Positions 44,352-53,111 of a stretch of 64,000 nucleotides of DNA are shown here, piece by piece. The stretch covers positions 310,001 through 374,000 of the forward strand of contig OY761541.1 in assembly GCA_963664625.1 (NCBI GenBank), given 5' to 3'. A model generated the notes under the pieces. It was not told where the DNA came from. It was given only the letters and a program-made list of their open reading frames with translations, and searched no databases. The translations under genes were made by a program, and so were the position numbers. The stretch is from CBDCFV01 sp963664625 (GTDB taxonomy: Bacteria; Chloroflexota; Dehalococcoidia; Lucifugimonadales; UBA3495). Each line of letters opens with the position of its first letter. Within the stretch, counting starts at the first letter, position 1.

Positions 44352-45269
44352 TCAGACTACCGCTCGCGCCAACGCCTCTTGTTTCTCCAGGTCCCTTGCG
44401 GCGCAGGCTGCCGCCATTTCCAACACCACCTTGGCCCACTCGTCCACCGGCACGTCTATCATTCTCCCGGCAAAGGGCGCGGCGGCGGTCCCGGCGGCCA
44501 GGGCGTTGGCGAACACCTGCCTTACCTGAGTGTAGTAGTCAACTTGGGACTCAGTGGGGGTAAAGGCAGTGTTGACCGGCGCTACCCACGACGGATCTGG
44601 GCAGAGCATCCCTTTGAAGCCCAAGTTCTTCGAGTCCGTAGCAATTTGCAGCAGTTCGTCTTCGGGCAATAACCTTGGCAGAACGCCCATTGGATGGGTA
44701 ACGCCGATGGCTTGAACTCCGGCTGCGGTGGCCTCAATTGCCAAGCGGCCCCGGGCATAGACAAAGGGATCATAATCGGTCTGGACGCTGATTCCCATCG
44801 AAGCCGCCAAGTCACTTTCGTCCAGCCCCGCTTGAGTGGATCGGGGACTGACGGCAAGAATGTTCCTTATATCCCAAACACCCTTGGCCGACTCAATCAA
44901 AACAACTATTTGCAGCGACCCAACCTCAACTCCGCGCCTTCCCTCCATCCGGGCGAGTAACTCCGCAGCCTGCGAAACTTCGGCGGAAGATTCAACCTGC
45001 GGCAGGACAATGCCGCTGAGCCCAGGCCACACGGACGCCCCTATATCAGCCTCGACAAAGGCTTTGTTGACTCGAACGAACACCTCGGCAGCGCCCTTGC
45101 CGGCGGTCTCGATGGCGTTTTTGACCAAATCGCGGGCCGCCACTTTGGACGACGCAACCACGCCGTCTTCCAAGTCGAGAGTAACAGCGTCGGCGTTATG
45201 TCTCCAAGCATCCGCAACTGTGGCGGTATCAGTGACAGGCATAATCAGGTTGGAGCGACGTATCAACAT
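44352..45269 (-). CDS. CitE-like HpcH/HpaI aldolase family protein, copy 1
   Basis: 305 residues. LDLEDGV near residue 32, the metal Glu in VLIESAKGVWDI, and the Asp in LDESDLAASMG. CitE-family proteins cleave citryl-CoA, malyl-CoA or related thioesters. It is the last of three tandem paralogues read leftwards, 14 bases downstream of copy 2. Weak ribosome site. Confidence 0.88.
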   Translation of the reverse strand: MLIRRSNLIMPVTDTATVADAWRHNADAVTLDLEDGVVASSKVAARDLVKNAIETAGKGAAEVFVRVNKAFVEADIGASVWPGLSGIVLPQVESSAEVSQAAELLARMEGRRGVEVGSLQIVVLIESAKGVWDIRNILAVSPRSTQAGLDESDLAASMGISVQTDYDPFVYARGRLAIEATAAGVQAIGVTHPMGVLPRLLPEDELLQIATDSKNLGFKGMLCPDPSWVAPVNTAFTPTESQVDYYTQVRQVFANALAAGTAAAPFAGRMIDVPVDEWAKVVLEMAAACAARDLEKQEALARAVV

Positions 45270-45283
45270 AGGCTTGACTTCAT

Positions 45284-46252
45284 CTATGATGGTTCTTGTT
45301 CGGGCTGTTGAGCGTCCAGGACCGCTTGGGTGCGGGCTATGGCATCGGCTTTCTCCCGGTCACGTTCTGCGCACATTTCCGCCCACTCCAGCAGTTCCCT
45401 GGCCCGGGCTGCTTCATACCGGTCTATGACCCGTCCATCAATTTCTTGCCAGGTCTTGCCCGTCCCCTGCAACGACAGGTACTGCTCCATGACTTTGCGG
45501 GCGTCTTGGACTTCCTCCTCTGTCGGAGTAAAGCCCCGGTTCTGTGAGTCCACCACGCTGGGGTGGAGGCCGCCGCCAATCCTGAAACCGCATTTCCGGG
45601 CAGCTTCCGCCTCGCGGAAAGCGCGGTCCGAGTCGCTGACGCTGCCGGTAGTATTGGCGGTAAACGGCGCCGTGTGTATCTCCAAGCCCAATGCCCGGCC
45701 CGCAAGCTCGACTTCGCCTTTGCCGTACACGAACTGATCGAACCCCACGAACATCTCCACGCCCAGATCGCGGGACATATCGTATCCGGCGGCCCCGCCA
45801 AACTCCTTGACCCGCGGGCTGGCGGAGGCTATTTCGTAGGCGTTGGCAACCCCCACGGACGTTTCGATATTGGCGCCTATCTCCACGGTGCCCGGTCGTA
45901 TACCCCTCTCCTTTTCCAGCCGCGTGACAATAGCATCGATTTTCTGTATCTCCCAAGCATATTCCGCTTTGGGGTAGTTGACCTTGGCCAATCCCGGCCA
46001 GACTATACCTTCTAGATCAGCCAGAATCAGATCGTGATTGATTCGGGTAAACGCCTCGGCCCCGCCGCGGGTCACGTTGGCTATGGCGTCCTTAATCAGA
46101 CCCCTGGCGTACCCCTTCAGATGTTGCGGGACCGAGTCTTCCAAGTCCAGATTTATGAAGTCGCAACCCCGGTGCCAAGCGTTGTCGATAAAGCGGCGGG
46201 TCACCACCGGCATGGTCAGCCCGGAGCGGCGGACTTGTCTCTCGCCGGGCAT
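45284..46252 (-). CDS. CitE-like HpcH/HpaI aldolase family protein, copy 2
   Basis: 322 residues. LDLEDSVP at the first strand, metal Glu in ANIETSVGVANAY, Asp in AAGYDMSRDLGVEMF, Arg in MPVVTRRF. More divergent from copy 1 than simple duplication would give. GGAGG precedes the ATG. The middle gene of the three tandem paralogues. Confidence 0.88.
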   Translation of the reverse strand: MPGERQVRRSGLTMPVVTRRFIDNAWHRGCDFINLDLEDSVPQHLKGYARGLIKDAIANVTRGGAEAFTRINHDLILADLEGIVWPGLAKVNYPKAEYAWEIQKIDAIVTRLEKERGIRPGTVEIGANIETSVGVANAYEIASASPRVKEFGGAAGYDMSRDLGVEMFVGFDQFVYGKGEVELAGRALGLEIHTAPFTANTTGSVSDSDRAFREAEAARKCGFRIGGGLHPSVVDSQNRGFTPTEEEVQDARKVMEQYLSLQGTGKTWQEIDGRVIDRYEAARARELLEWAEMCAERDREKADAIARTQAVLDAQQPEQEPS

Positions 46253-46287
46253 TGCTATCCTCCAAGACCTGTTTAGGCAAGAGCTGA

Positions 46288-47220
46288 TTAAGGGCTGGGG
46301 ACGGGGCGTTGTTCCAATGCCGCCCTGGCCCTTTCTTCCCGGGCGGCCGTGGCAGCGGCCAACTCCAGCAGTTGGCGGGCTTGGCTGGCGGCCCCGGCAT
46401 CGATGATGCGGCCACCCTGTTGGACAACAGCGGCGCCCCGGTCTAAACTGTCATTATAGGTTTCCAATAGTTCGCGGGCATCGTTCAGCTCTCCCTGCGA
46501 AGGGGTAAACCCTTGATTCAACGGGGCAACTTGGTTCTCCCGCACGCAGAACGACCCCATGAATCCGATGGCTCGACCCCTCATCGCCGCTTCCAGCGTA
46601 TTCTCGGGCGCAGCCAACAGCCCCCGGTCCGGAGCGCGCCACCAAGCACCATAGGGAGTGATCCCGGCAGCATTGGCCACCACTACCAGCCGTTGCATCA
46701 GGTACTGCATCAAGTGGATTTCACCGGAAGGCTCCGGCCTCAAGTCCATCACCAAGTCGGCACGGCCCAAGGTTGCTCCTGTAACCCGCGGGCTGGCGGT
46801 GCAGATTTCGTAGGCTTGGTGATTGCCGCGCGCGGTCTCCAACGAGGCAACTATTTCCAAGCTTTCCGGGAGCAGGCCTCGTCCTTCTTCCAGTTGGCCT
46901 ATAAGCTCATGTGCTTCAACAATTTGAGCCGGGGACTCCAACCGGGCCAATACCACGCCGGTCAAACCGGGATGCACCGCCGCCCACAGGTCGGCGTAAA
47001 GCAACTCCGGGTCCACCTGCACGAATACTTCCGCTCCGCCCGCTGCCACGGAGTGAATCGCGCTCTCCAAAGCGTCTCTGGCGGCAGGCTTATCGGCTTC
47101 AGCAATAAACTCCACCAGGTCCAGCAACACCACGTCGGCACCCGATAAATGGGCGCGTTCCACTGCCTCAGTGTCGGAAACGGGCGTGAGCAACCAGGAA
47201 CGTCGTATTGTTTCAGGCAT
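46288..47220 (-). CDS. CitE-like aldolase family protein, copy 3 (altered motif)
   Basis: 310 residues. In the strand where copies 1 and 2 read LDLEDGV/LDLEDSV, this one reads LLDLVEFI. The Glu of ASLETARG and Asp of GRADLVMDL are kept. AAGGGG lies before the ATG. It is the first gene of the trio. The motif change may alter or remove activity. Confidence 0.84.
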   Translation of the reverse strand: MPETIRRSWLLTPVSDTEAVERAHLSGADVVLLDLVEFIAEADKPAARDALESAIHSVAAGGAEVFVQVDPELLYADLWAAVHPGLTGVVLARLESPAQIVEAHELIGQLEEGRGLLPESLEIVASLETARGNHQAYEICTASPRVTGATLGRADLVMDLRPEPSGEIHLMQYLMQRLVVVANAAGITPYGAWWRAPDRGLLAAPENTLEAAMRGRAIGFMGSFCVRENQVAPLNQGFTPSQGELNDARELLETYNDSLDRGAAVVQQGGRIIDAGAASQARQLLELAAATAAREERARAALEQRPVPSP

Positions 47221-47280
47221 TTAGCCCCTTGTAGCTTGAGACCGCCCACCTGTATTGACGGAAGGCCTCATTGCAAGGCG

Positions 47281-47313
47281 TTGGACTGCCGGATACCGGA
47301 ATGGTAGTATAAT
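47281..47313 (+). promoter_or_regulatory. candidate promoter of the CHAT-like/STAND gene
   Basis: TATAAT at 47308-47313 is a perfect -10. TTGGAC at 47281-47286 is a possible -35, but the spacer to TATAAT is 21; with the overlapping TAGTAT (47305-47310) it is 18. Leader would be about 165 bases, including a weak GAGAGG/CCTCTC dyad. Confidence 0.45.
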
Positions 47314-47485
47314 CGCGGCTGACGGCCATGCCGCCTGAGCGAGTTAAATAGTAACCCAGCGCCTGCGGCTTGACAAGGATGCTCCGCTACGGGCGGCACG
47401 GCTCCACCATCCTCTGAGAGGGTGTTTCAACAGTCTCCTCTCGTAAGGAAGACCCCCATATAAAACACCATCCAAGGAGCGACTG

Positions 47486-50400
47486 GTGACTTCATCCACT
47501 GTCACAATGTTGGAAATACGCGACTTGGCGGACAGCGGCCAAGTCCAGTTGAGTCTTGTCCGTGGACGGGACAAGGAATCGGCCCCTCCCGCGGACTTCG
47601 CCCATCCCCTTATAGACGATGATCTCCGGGAGATGTGTTGGTACTTCACCGAGTTCCTGCAATATCCCTTTGGTGAATCAAAGTCTCGTGCCGACTCGGT
47701 CGAAGCGAAGCTGAGGAGCCTTGGACAAGCCTTGTTCGAGCCGGTATTCCAAGGAAACGATGAGGCCGCGCGGCTTTACGGCGCCGCTTCGCGGGGTGCG
47801 TCGGACACCTGTGGACTATTGATAGTATCGGACCGTCCTGAATTCCTTGGGCTGCCTTGGGAATTGATGAGCTCCGTCGCCGAGGGTTTCGTTGCTCCTC
47901 GCTTCGCCTCGGTGGTCCGGCGGACCCTCATTGACGAAATCCCCGTATTCGATGTAGACCTGAACAACCAGCAACTCAATGTCCTCCTGGTTTCGCCTGG
48001 GCCTTGGACGAGACCCGCGGACGCCCATTCGATGACCGGCAGCGTAGCGATAGAGACTCTCGAGGCCCTGGAGTCACTGGACGTCGTGGTCGAACTGGAC
48101 CGATTGTATCCTGCCGGCCTGCAAGCGCTGTCTCAACGGCTGGAAGAACGCGCCTCTCACTATCACGTAGTCCACTTGGATGATTGGTCATTGAACGGCG
48201 ACGGCGGGTTCAACCTTGAGTACGGGGACAAGGGCAGCGCCTCCGTCGCCGTTCAACAGATAGCCGAGCTTTTGGTGAACGCCCGTGTGCCAGTAGTGGT
48301 GCTCAACGGGCAGGGGCTGGATTCCCCCGCCTCCTCCCAAGCTTGGAACCGTGCTGCCGCAGCTTTATCACAAGCGGGAGTGCCATGGATGGTATCCCTG
48401 CCATCCGCGTTGACCGGCAAGGCCCGTAGTGATTTCGTACGCAACCTGTACACCGGCATCGTGCGGGGAAGCGGCGTTGCCGAGACCGTAGCATCAGCGC
48501 GTCGGGGCCTCATGGACGATCCCCAGAGGCCAAGCCTCGCGGGCAAGACGGTCTTCTGGGACTGGACCGTGCCAACGATATACCAGTCCAGGGAATACGC
48601 TCCCATCGCCATAGAAGTAGAACAGCCCGACCCCTTCGCTGTACCTCTGCAACCGGAACAGCACACCAGGCCGGACGAGCAACTGCCCAGGAACGGCGCG
48701 TTTGGGCTGGTGGGGCGGAGAAACGAACTGCGGGAACTGGAAACAATGTTCCGGCAGCAGCCGCTGGTGCTGATGTCAGGCAAAGCGGGCTCGGGCAAGA
48801 CCGAGTTGGCGCTTGGGTTGGCCCGCTGGCTCCAGAAGACCGCCGCCCGCACCGGCGGCGTGTTTTACACGACCTTCCAAGTGGGCGCCGGACTGGAGAG
48901 GGTAGTCCACGAAATCGGGACCGCCGTGGCCGGGTTGAACTTTGCCGACATGCCGGGCCCTCAACAGCGCCAATGGGTACTGGAATACCTCCAGCACCAG
49001 CCGTCACTCCTCATTTGGGACGGCGTCCAACAGACCGCCGGTCTTCTGGAAGATTCGGAACAAGCCGAACTGAACGCCTTTGTCGCCGAGGCTACCCAAG
49101 GCTCAATAAGCTGGGCTTTGGTGGTCAGCCGCCGCCGGGATGAACCCTGGCTCACGACTCCCTACCTGGACTACAAGATTCCCATCCTTGGGCCCAACGA
49201 CCGGGCCGAGTTGGCTTCCCTTGTCATGCAGGACAAAGGTCCTGCCGACCTCACACCCGGCGCCAACGCCGACCACCAGTTGGGCCTTTCATACATCCAA
49301 CTATTGGACCTCATTGAAGGCAACCCGCTGGCAATGCAGATCGCCATACCGGTGCTCAAGGAAGTGCCCGCCTCGGTGCTGCTGGGCGAGTTGCAGGGCC
49401 GCTTGAGAGACCTTGGAACTTCGCCCGACCAATCAGGCCAGCAACCCGGCGAGGGACCGGACCGGGACCCGTACCTCACGGCGTTGATGGAATATTCCTT
49501 CTCCCGGATGTCCCGCCGCAACAGGGCCCACATGCCCTTCCTGTCGATGTTCCAGCAGCGGGTGATGATGGACGTATTGACTCACATCACCCAAGAACGG
49601 GCCTACCGCACCACTATGGGCGAGGAACTGGGCTGGGGTGCTTGCCGTACCCTGCTTCGCTCGGCCAGGGACGCCGGGTTCCTGGAGACGATAAACCCCA
49701 GCGTGTACCAGATTCACCCCGCTTTACCTTGGTTTTACGGTCGGCGCCTGACTGAGCAGATGTCCGCGTCGGCCATCCGGGAACTGGAGCGGGAGTTTGT
49801 TCGGGTCTACGCCGACACTGCCGACTACTTCATGGAGACGCTGTACGAAAACCAGGACTCCGGTACAACTGCCGTCCTGGCTGAAGAGGGAAACTTAACC
49901 CAAGCACTGGGCCTCGCACTGGAAGACGGACAATGGGACGCCGCCCAACTGCTTGTACAGCCCTTGGCCCAAGTGTACCGGATGCAGAAAAGGTACCCGG
50001 AACTGCAACGGCTGCGCCGCCAGTTGTTGCAGGTAGTAAACACTGACGGAGGCGGCGCAGCCGAAGCCGAGTCCAAGGGCGCCGTTGAACTGTGGCTGTA
50101 CCTGATGGGCACCGAGGCCAGCGAAGCCACCGACCGGCTGGACTTCAGGACGGCCCAACAGTTGAACGAAGAACTTCTGGCCTACTTGAGTTCTAAACCC
50201 GAAGGAGAGCAAGACCCGCGCACCGCCGCCGTTTATCACCAGATGGGTGTCCTTGAGCAGCACCGTTGGAACCTGGCCGATGCCGAGGAGTTGTTCAGCC
50301 GTTCCCTGGCCATCATTGAGAACGGTGAAGACGAAGCGTCGGTGGCCGACGACTACTACTCCATAGGACAGGTGAAGCATCTCCAGCGGCTCTATACCGA

Positions 50401-51196
50401 AGCCAAGGAGTGGTTCAGCAAATCTTTGGCCATCCACCAGCGGCTGCAAGACGGCGAAGAGATGGTCAAGGACTTCCGCGCACTGGGCTTGGCCGCCCAG
50501 TACAAGTTCGAGTATGAAGAGGCCGAGAGTTGGTACCAACGGGCCCAGTCCATCGTCGAGGACAACCGAGACGAGGAGGTCGCAGCCCAAGTGTACCACG
50601 AGTTGGGGACGGTCTATCACGCCCGTTACATGTTCGAAGAGGCGGAGGACCGTTACCGGCAGGCATTGGGCTTGAGCCACCGGTTAGGTTTGCACGCCCA
50701 AATGGCCGTCGAGTTCCACTACCTGGGGTTGCTGGCCCAAGCCAGGGGCGTTGGCGCAGAGATAGCTGAAGAATGGTTCGAACTGGCGTTGGAAAAGCGG
50801 GAAGAACTGGGAGATACCCGCGGAGTTGGCGACGAATGCCGCCAGTTGGCGGTGTCGTGCCACCAGGACAACCGCTTGGAGGACGCCCAAGGGTGGTACC
50901 GGCGGGCGTTGGACGCCTTCGAGGAAGTCGGCGACATAGACCGCATCGCCCGGACCTGCGGCCAGTTGGGCAGACTGGCCGAGGACCAGGGTGACTTGGC
51001 CAACGCGCTGGAGTGGGTCGCCCGCACCTACCGTCTTGCCGCCGAGCACCGGTTGCCCGCCCTTACTCCAGTCAAGGCCCACTTGGCTGCGTTGCGTGAA
51101 AAGTACGGAGAAGAAAACTTCACATCCTGGTGGCGGGGCTTCGCCGGCACGGACCCGCCCGAAGACCTGGGGATTGAAGACGACGCGACGGCGTAA
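47486..51196 (+). CDS. CHAT-like / STAND NTPase / TPR multidomain protein
   Basis: 1236 residues, GTG start with AAGGAG six bases upstream. Residues 1-345 have CHAT-domain structure: LLIVSDRPEFLGLPWELM, a YHVVHLDDWS stretch where caspase-like CHAT proteases have HFDGHG, then VVVLNGQGLDS where they have LNACxS. Both catalytic residues are missing (Trp234 and Gln276 positions). Residues about 405-700 form a STAND NTPase: P-loop SGKAGSGKTELA (431-442), a Walker-B-like LLIWDGV (508-514) and VVSRRR sensor. Residues about 910-1190 are six or seven TPRs. A signal-sensing or conflict protein is the natural reading. Confidence 0.85.
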   Translation: MTSSTVTMLEIRDLADSGQVQLSLVRGRDKESAPPADFAHPLIDDDLREMCWYFTEFLQYPFGESKSRADSVEAKLRSLGQALFEPVFQGNDEAARLYGAASRGASDTCGLLIVSDRPEFLGLPWELMSSVAEGFVAPRFASVVRRTLIDEIPVFDVDLNNQQLNVLLVSPGPWTRPADAHSMTGSVAIETLEALESLDVVVELDRLYPAGLQALSQRLEERASHYHVVHLDDWSLNGDGGFNLEYGDKGSASVAVQQIAELLVNARVPVVVLNGQGLDSPASSQAWNRAAAALSQAGVPWMVSLPSALTGKARSDFVRNLYTGIVRGSGVAETVASARRGLMDDPQRPSLAGKTVFWDWTVPTIYQSREYAPIAIEVEQPDPFAVPLQPEQHTRPDEQLPRNGAFGLVGRRNELRELETMFRQQPLVLMSGKAGSGKTELALGLARWLQKTAARTGGVFYTTFQVGAGLERVVHEIGTAVAGLNFADMPGPQQRQWVLEYLQHQPSLLIWDGVQQTAGLLEDSEQAELNAFVAEATQGSISWALVVSRRRDEPWLTTPYLDYKIPILGPNDRAELASLVMQDKGPADLTPGANADHQLGLSYIQLLDLIEGNPLAMQIAIPVLKEVPASVLLGELQGRLRDLGTSPDQSGQQPGEGPDRDPYLTALMEYSFSRMSRRNRAHMPFLSMFQQRVMMDVLTHITQERAYRTTMGEELGWGACRTLLRSARDAGFLETINPSVYQIHPALPWFYGRRLTEQMSASAIRELEREFVRVYADTADYFMETLYENQDSGTTAVLAEEGNLTQALGLALEDGQWDAAQLLVQPLAQVYRMQKRYPELQRLRRQLLQVVNTDGGGAAEAESKGAVELWLYLMGTEASEATDRLDFRTAQQLNEELLAYLSSKPEGEQDPRTAAVYHQMGVLEQHRWNLADAEELFSRSLAIIENGEDEASVADDYYSIGQVKHLQRLYTEAKEWFSKSLAIHQRLQDGEEMVKDFRALGLAAQYKFEYEEAESWYQRAQSIVEDNRDEEVAAQVYHELGTVYHARYMFEEAEDRYRQALGLSHRLGLHAQMAVEFHYLGLLAQARGVGAEIAEEWFELALEKREELGDTRGVGDECRQLAVSCHQDNRLEDAQGWYRRALDAFEEVGDIDRIARTCGQLGRLAEDQGDLANALEWVARTYRLAAEHRLPALTPVKAHLAALREKYGEENFTSWWRGFAGTDPPEDLGIEDDATA

Positions 51197-51210
51197 GCCG
51201 CCTGGTTCCT

Positions 51211-51555
51211 GTGCATCCGGGCAACCCCTACAATACCAACGAGGAAGAAGACCGCCGCCTGCGACGGGAATATGAGGCGCTGCCCAAAGTCCATGCCCAT
51301 GGAGAAAGCACAACAAATCGCCACCCTGACATCCGCCCAGAATGGATTATGCGTGTCATCAGAGACCCATACGACTCTTGGGAGAGTGTCACAAGCGGAG
51401 AATTCAGGACAGTCCTTGTAGGACGAGTGCCACAGTTCAGCCAATGGATCATGGTCGTCTTAGTAGGAGATGCCGGCACTGGTTCATTGCTTACCGCTTT
51501 CGCCAACAGACAGCTAGAGGAAAAATACGGAGGGAGACCGTGGGGAACCGCATAG
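51211..51555 (+). CDS. DUF4258-like small protein (possible toxin)
   Basis: 114 residues. The core RPEWIMRVIRDPYDSWES, then a strand pair (EFRTVLVGRVP and WIMVVLVGDAGTGSLLTAFA) resembles DUF4258/BrnT-type RNase toxins. There is no clear catalytic residue set, so this is a fold-level guess. GTG start 15 bases after the TPR gene; no strong ribosome site. Its 3' end overlaps the next gene. Confidence 0.55.
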   Translation: MHPGNPYNTNEEEDRRLRREYEALPKVHAHGESTTNRHPDIRPEWIMRVIRDPYDSWESVTSGEFRTVLVGRVPQFSQWIMVVLVGDAGTGSLLTAFANRQLEEKYGGRPWGTA

Positions 51556-52091
51556 CTAATCCAAGAGAATCTATTCCATTGCCAGAAGTTGTGGTGCTCT
51601 ACACCCCCGAATCCCCGTTGCTGGCCATACAAGCAGGGAAACCCGTGATAAGCCGTATCCATGAAAGCGAAACCGTCGCCAACTTCATGGTAGCCCACTA
51701 CGACAAGCACGACAGCTTGGTGGCGGTCGATCTGATAGACTGCGCCGAGGAGGCGTTGAAACCGTTACTGGACGTCGCGTTGCAAAAAAATGAGAAAAAC
51801 TCTGGCAAGTTGAGTACAAGCACCGCCGCGTGGTCAAACGCCAAAGATTTCTTTGGCACAATACCGGACGTGGTGGTGTTCTACACTCCAGAAACCCAAG
51901 ACCTGAGAATCCAAGCCGGGAACCCGGTGTATATCCACAAAAGCGAGACTGTCGCAAACGGCATGTCAGCCCATTATGACGCGGGCAACAGCTTGGTGGC
52001 CCTCGACTTGGAAGCGGCCAGCGAGACGCTCAAACCCTTCCTGGACGCCGTCCTGAAAAAGGAGCAGGAAAAGACAGCGCAAGCCGGGTAG
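51540..52091 (+). CDS. tandem DUF2283-like protein (possible antitoxin)
   Basis: 183 residues consisting of two similar halves of about 70 residues. Shared motifs are VV(L/F)YTPE, IQAG(K/N)PV, SETVAN, AHYD and SLVA(V/L)DL with a closing helix. They resemble DUF2283, which is often the partner of DUF4258-like genes. Most DUF2283 proteins have a single unit. GTG start at 51540 with GGAGGGAG upstream, overlapping the preceding gene by 16 bases. Longer in-frame frames upstream are not conserved. Confidence 0.6.
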   Translation: MGNRIANPRESIPLPEVVVLYTPESPLLAIQAGKPVISRIHESETVANFMVAHYDKHDSLVAVDLIDCAEEALKPLLDVALQKNEKNSGKLSTSTAAWSNAKDFFGTIPDVVVFYTPETQDLRIQAGNPVYIHKSETVANGMSAHYDAGNSLVALDLEAASETLKPFLDAVLKKEQEKTAQAG

Positions 52092-52229
52092 TATTCACCA
52101 TCATGCCCTGAGGATAGGCTGGCAGCGCAAGACACGTGAACTGAAAGATTGTGTATACTTCTCACTGCCTTTTAACTGCGCCTTTCGACAAAGTGACTCA
52201 AGGCCCTGACTTACAAAGGAGGTCAACCC

Positions 52230-53075
52230 ATGACCATCGGAGTTTCCACACCGCTGCCCGCTTATACAATCGACCCGGCCTTCATGGCCAAGAAGGCCGA
52301 GGAGTTGGGCTTCGACTCCATCTGGTACGCCGAGCACCCGGCGGTGCCTGTCCACAGCAACAGCCCATTCCCGGCTACGGGCGGCGAAATTCCCTGGACT
52401 TACTCGCATTTCACCGATCCCTATATTGCCCTGGCGCGGGCTTCGGGCGTCACCAGCACCATCAAGCTGGGGACCGGCATCACCTTGATACCCGAGCGCA
52501 ACCCCCTGCTTCTGGCCAAGGAAATATCAGTGTTGGACCGGGTCAGCGGCGGACGTTTCATCCTGGGAGTCGGCACCGGTTGGCTGCGGGAGGAAACCGA
52601 GATCATGGGCGGCGACTTCGAGCACCGCTGGACCCAGACCCGCGAAGCCATCGAGGTGATGAAGGAGCTTTGGACCAAGGAGGAAGCCGAGTACCACGGC
52701 CGCTACTTTGACTTCCCGCCGGTCAAGTCCTACCCCAAGCCGGTGCAGCAACCCCACCCGCCGGTCCTGATAGGCGGTATGGCGCGGAACGTGCTCCGCC
52801 GGGTGGTGGCCCATGCGGACGGATGGCTGCCCAACCGAGTTACCGCCGCCGACATAGAGGACAGCCGCGCCAAGTTGGACGCTATGGCCGCTGAAGTCGG
52901 CCGCGACCCCAAGTCGATTACCATCTCCATATTCGGGCAGGCCCCGGAACGCGACTTGGTGCAGTCGCTGCTGAATGCCGGCGCCGACAGGGTGGTCGTC
53001 CGACCCGAACACGTAGACACGGAAGCCGAAATGGGGGAGCAGTTGGAGCGGATGGCGGAAGCGGTGTTGCGGTAG
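52230..53075 (+). CDS. LLM class flavin-dependent oxidoreductase
   Basis: 281 residues of the luciferase-like fold: LGFDSIWYAEHPAVPVHS, IKLGTGITLIPERNPLLLAKEISVLDRVSGGRFILGVG (in adjacent blocks) and the YPKPVQQPHPPVLIGG loop. F420- or FMN-dependent substrate oxidation/reduction is expected. AAAGGAGG precedes the ATG by eight bases. Followed by a PrpD-like gene 36 bases later, so they may be co-transcribed. Weakly TATACT-like sequence lies at 52154-52159. Confidence 0.9.
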   Translation: MTIGVSTPLPAYTIDPAFMAKKAEELGFDSIWYAEHPAVPVHSNSPFPATGGEIPWTYSHFTDPYIALARASGVTSTIKLGTGITLIPERNPLLLAKEISVLDRVSGGRFILGVGTGWLREETEIMGGDFEHRWTQTREAIEVMKELWTKEEAEYHGRYFDFPPVKSYPKPVQQPHPPVLIGGMARNVLRRVVAHADGWLPNRVTAADIEDSRAKLDAMAAEVGRDPKSITISIFGQAPERDLVQSLLNAGADRVVVRPEHVDTEAEMGEQLERMAEAVLR

Positions 53076-53111
53076 GGGGTTCTCAGAAACGCATCCAAGG
53101 TGAAGAGACCT

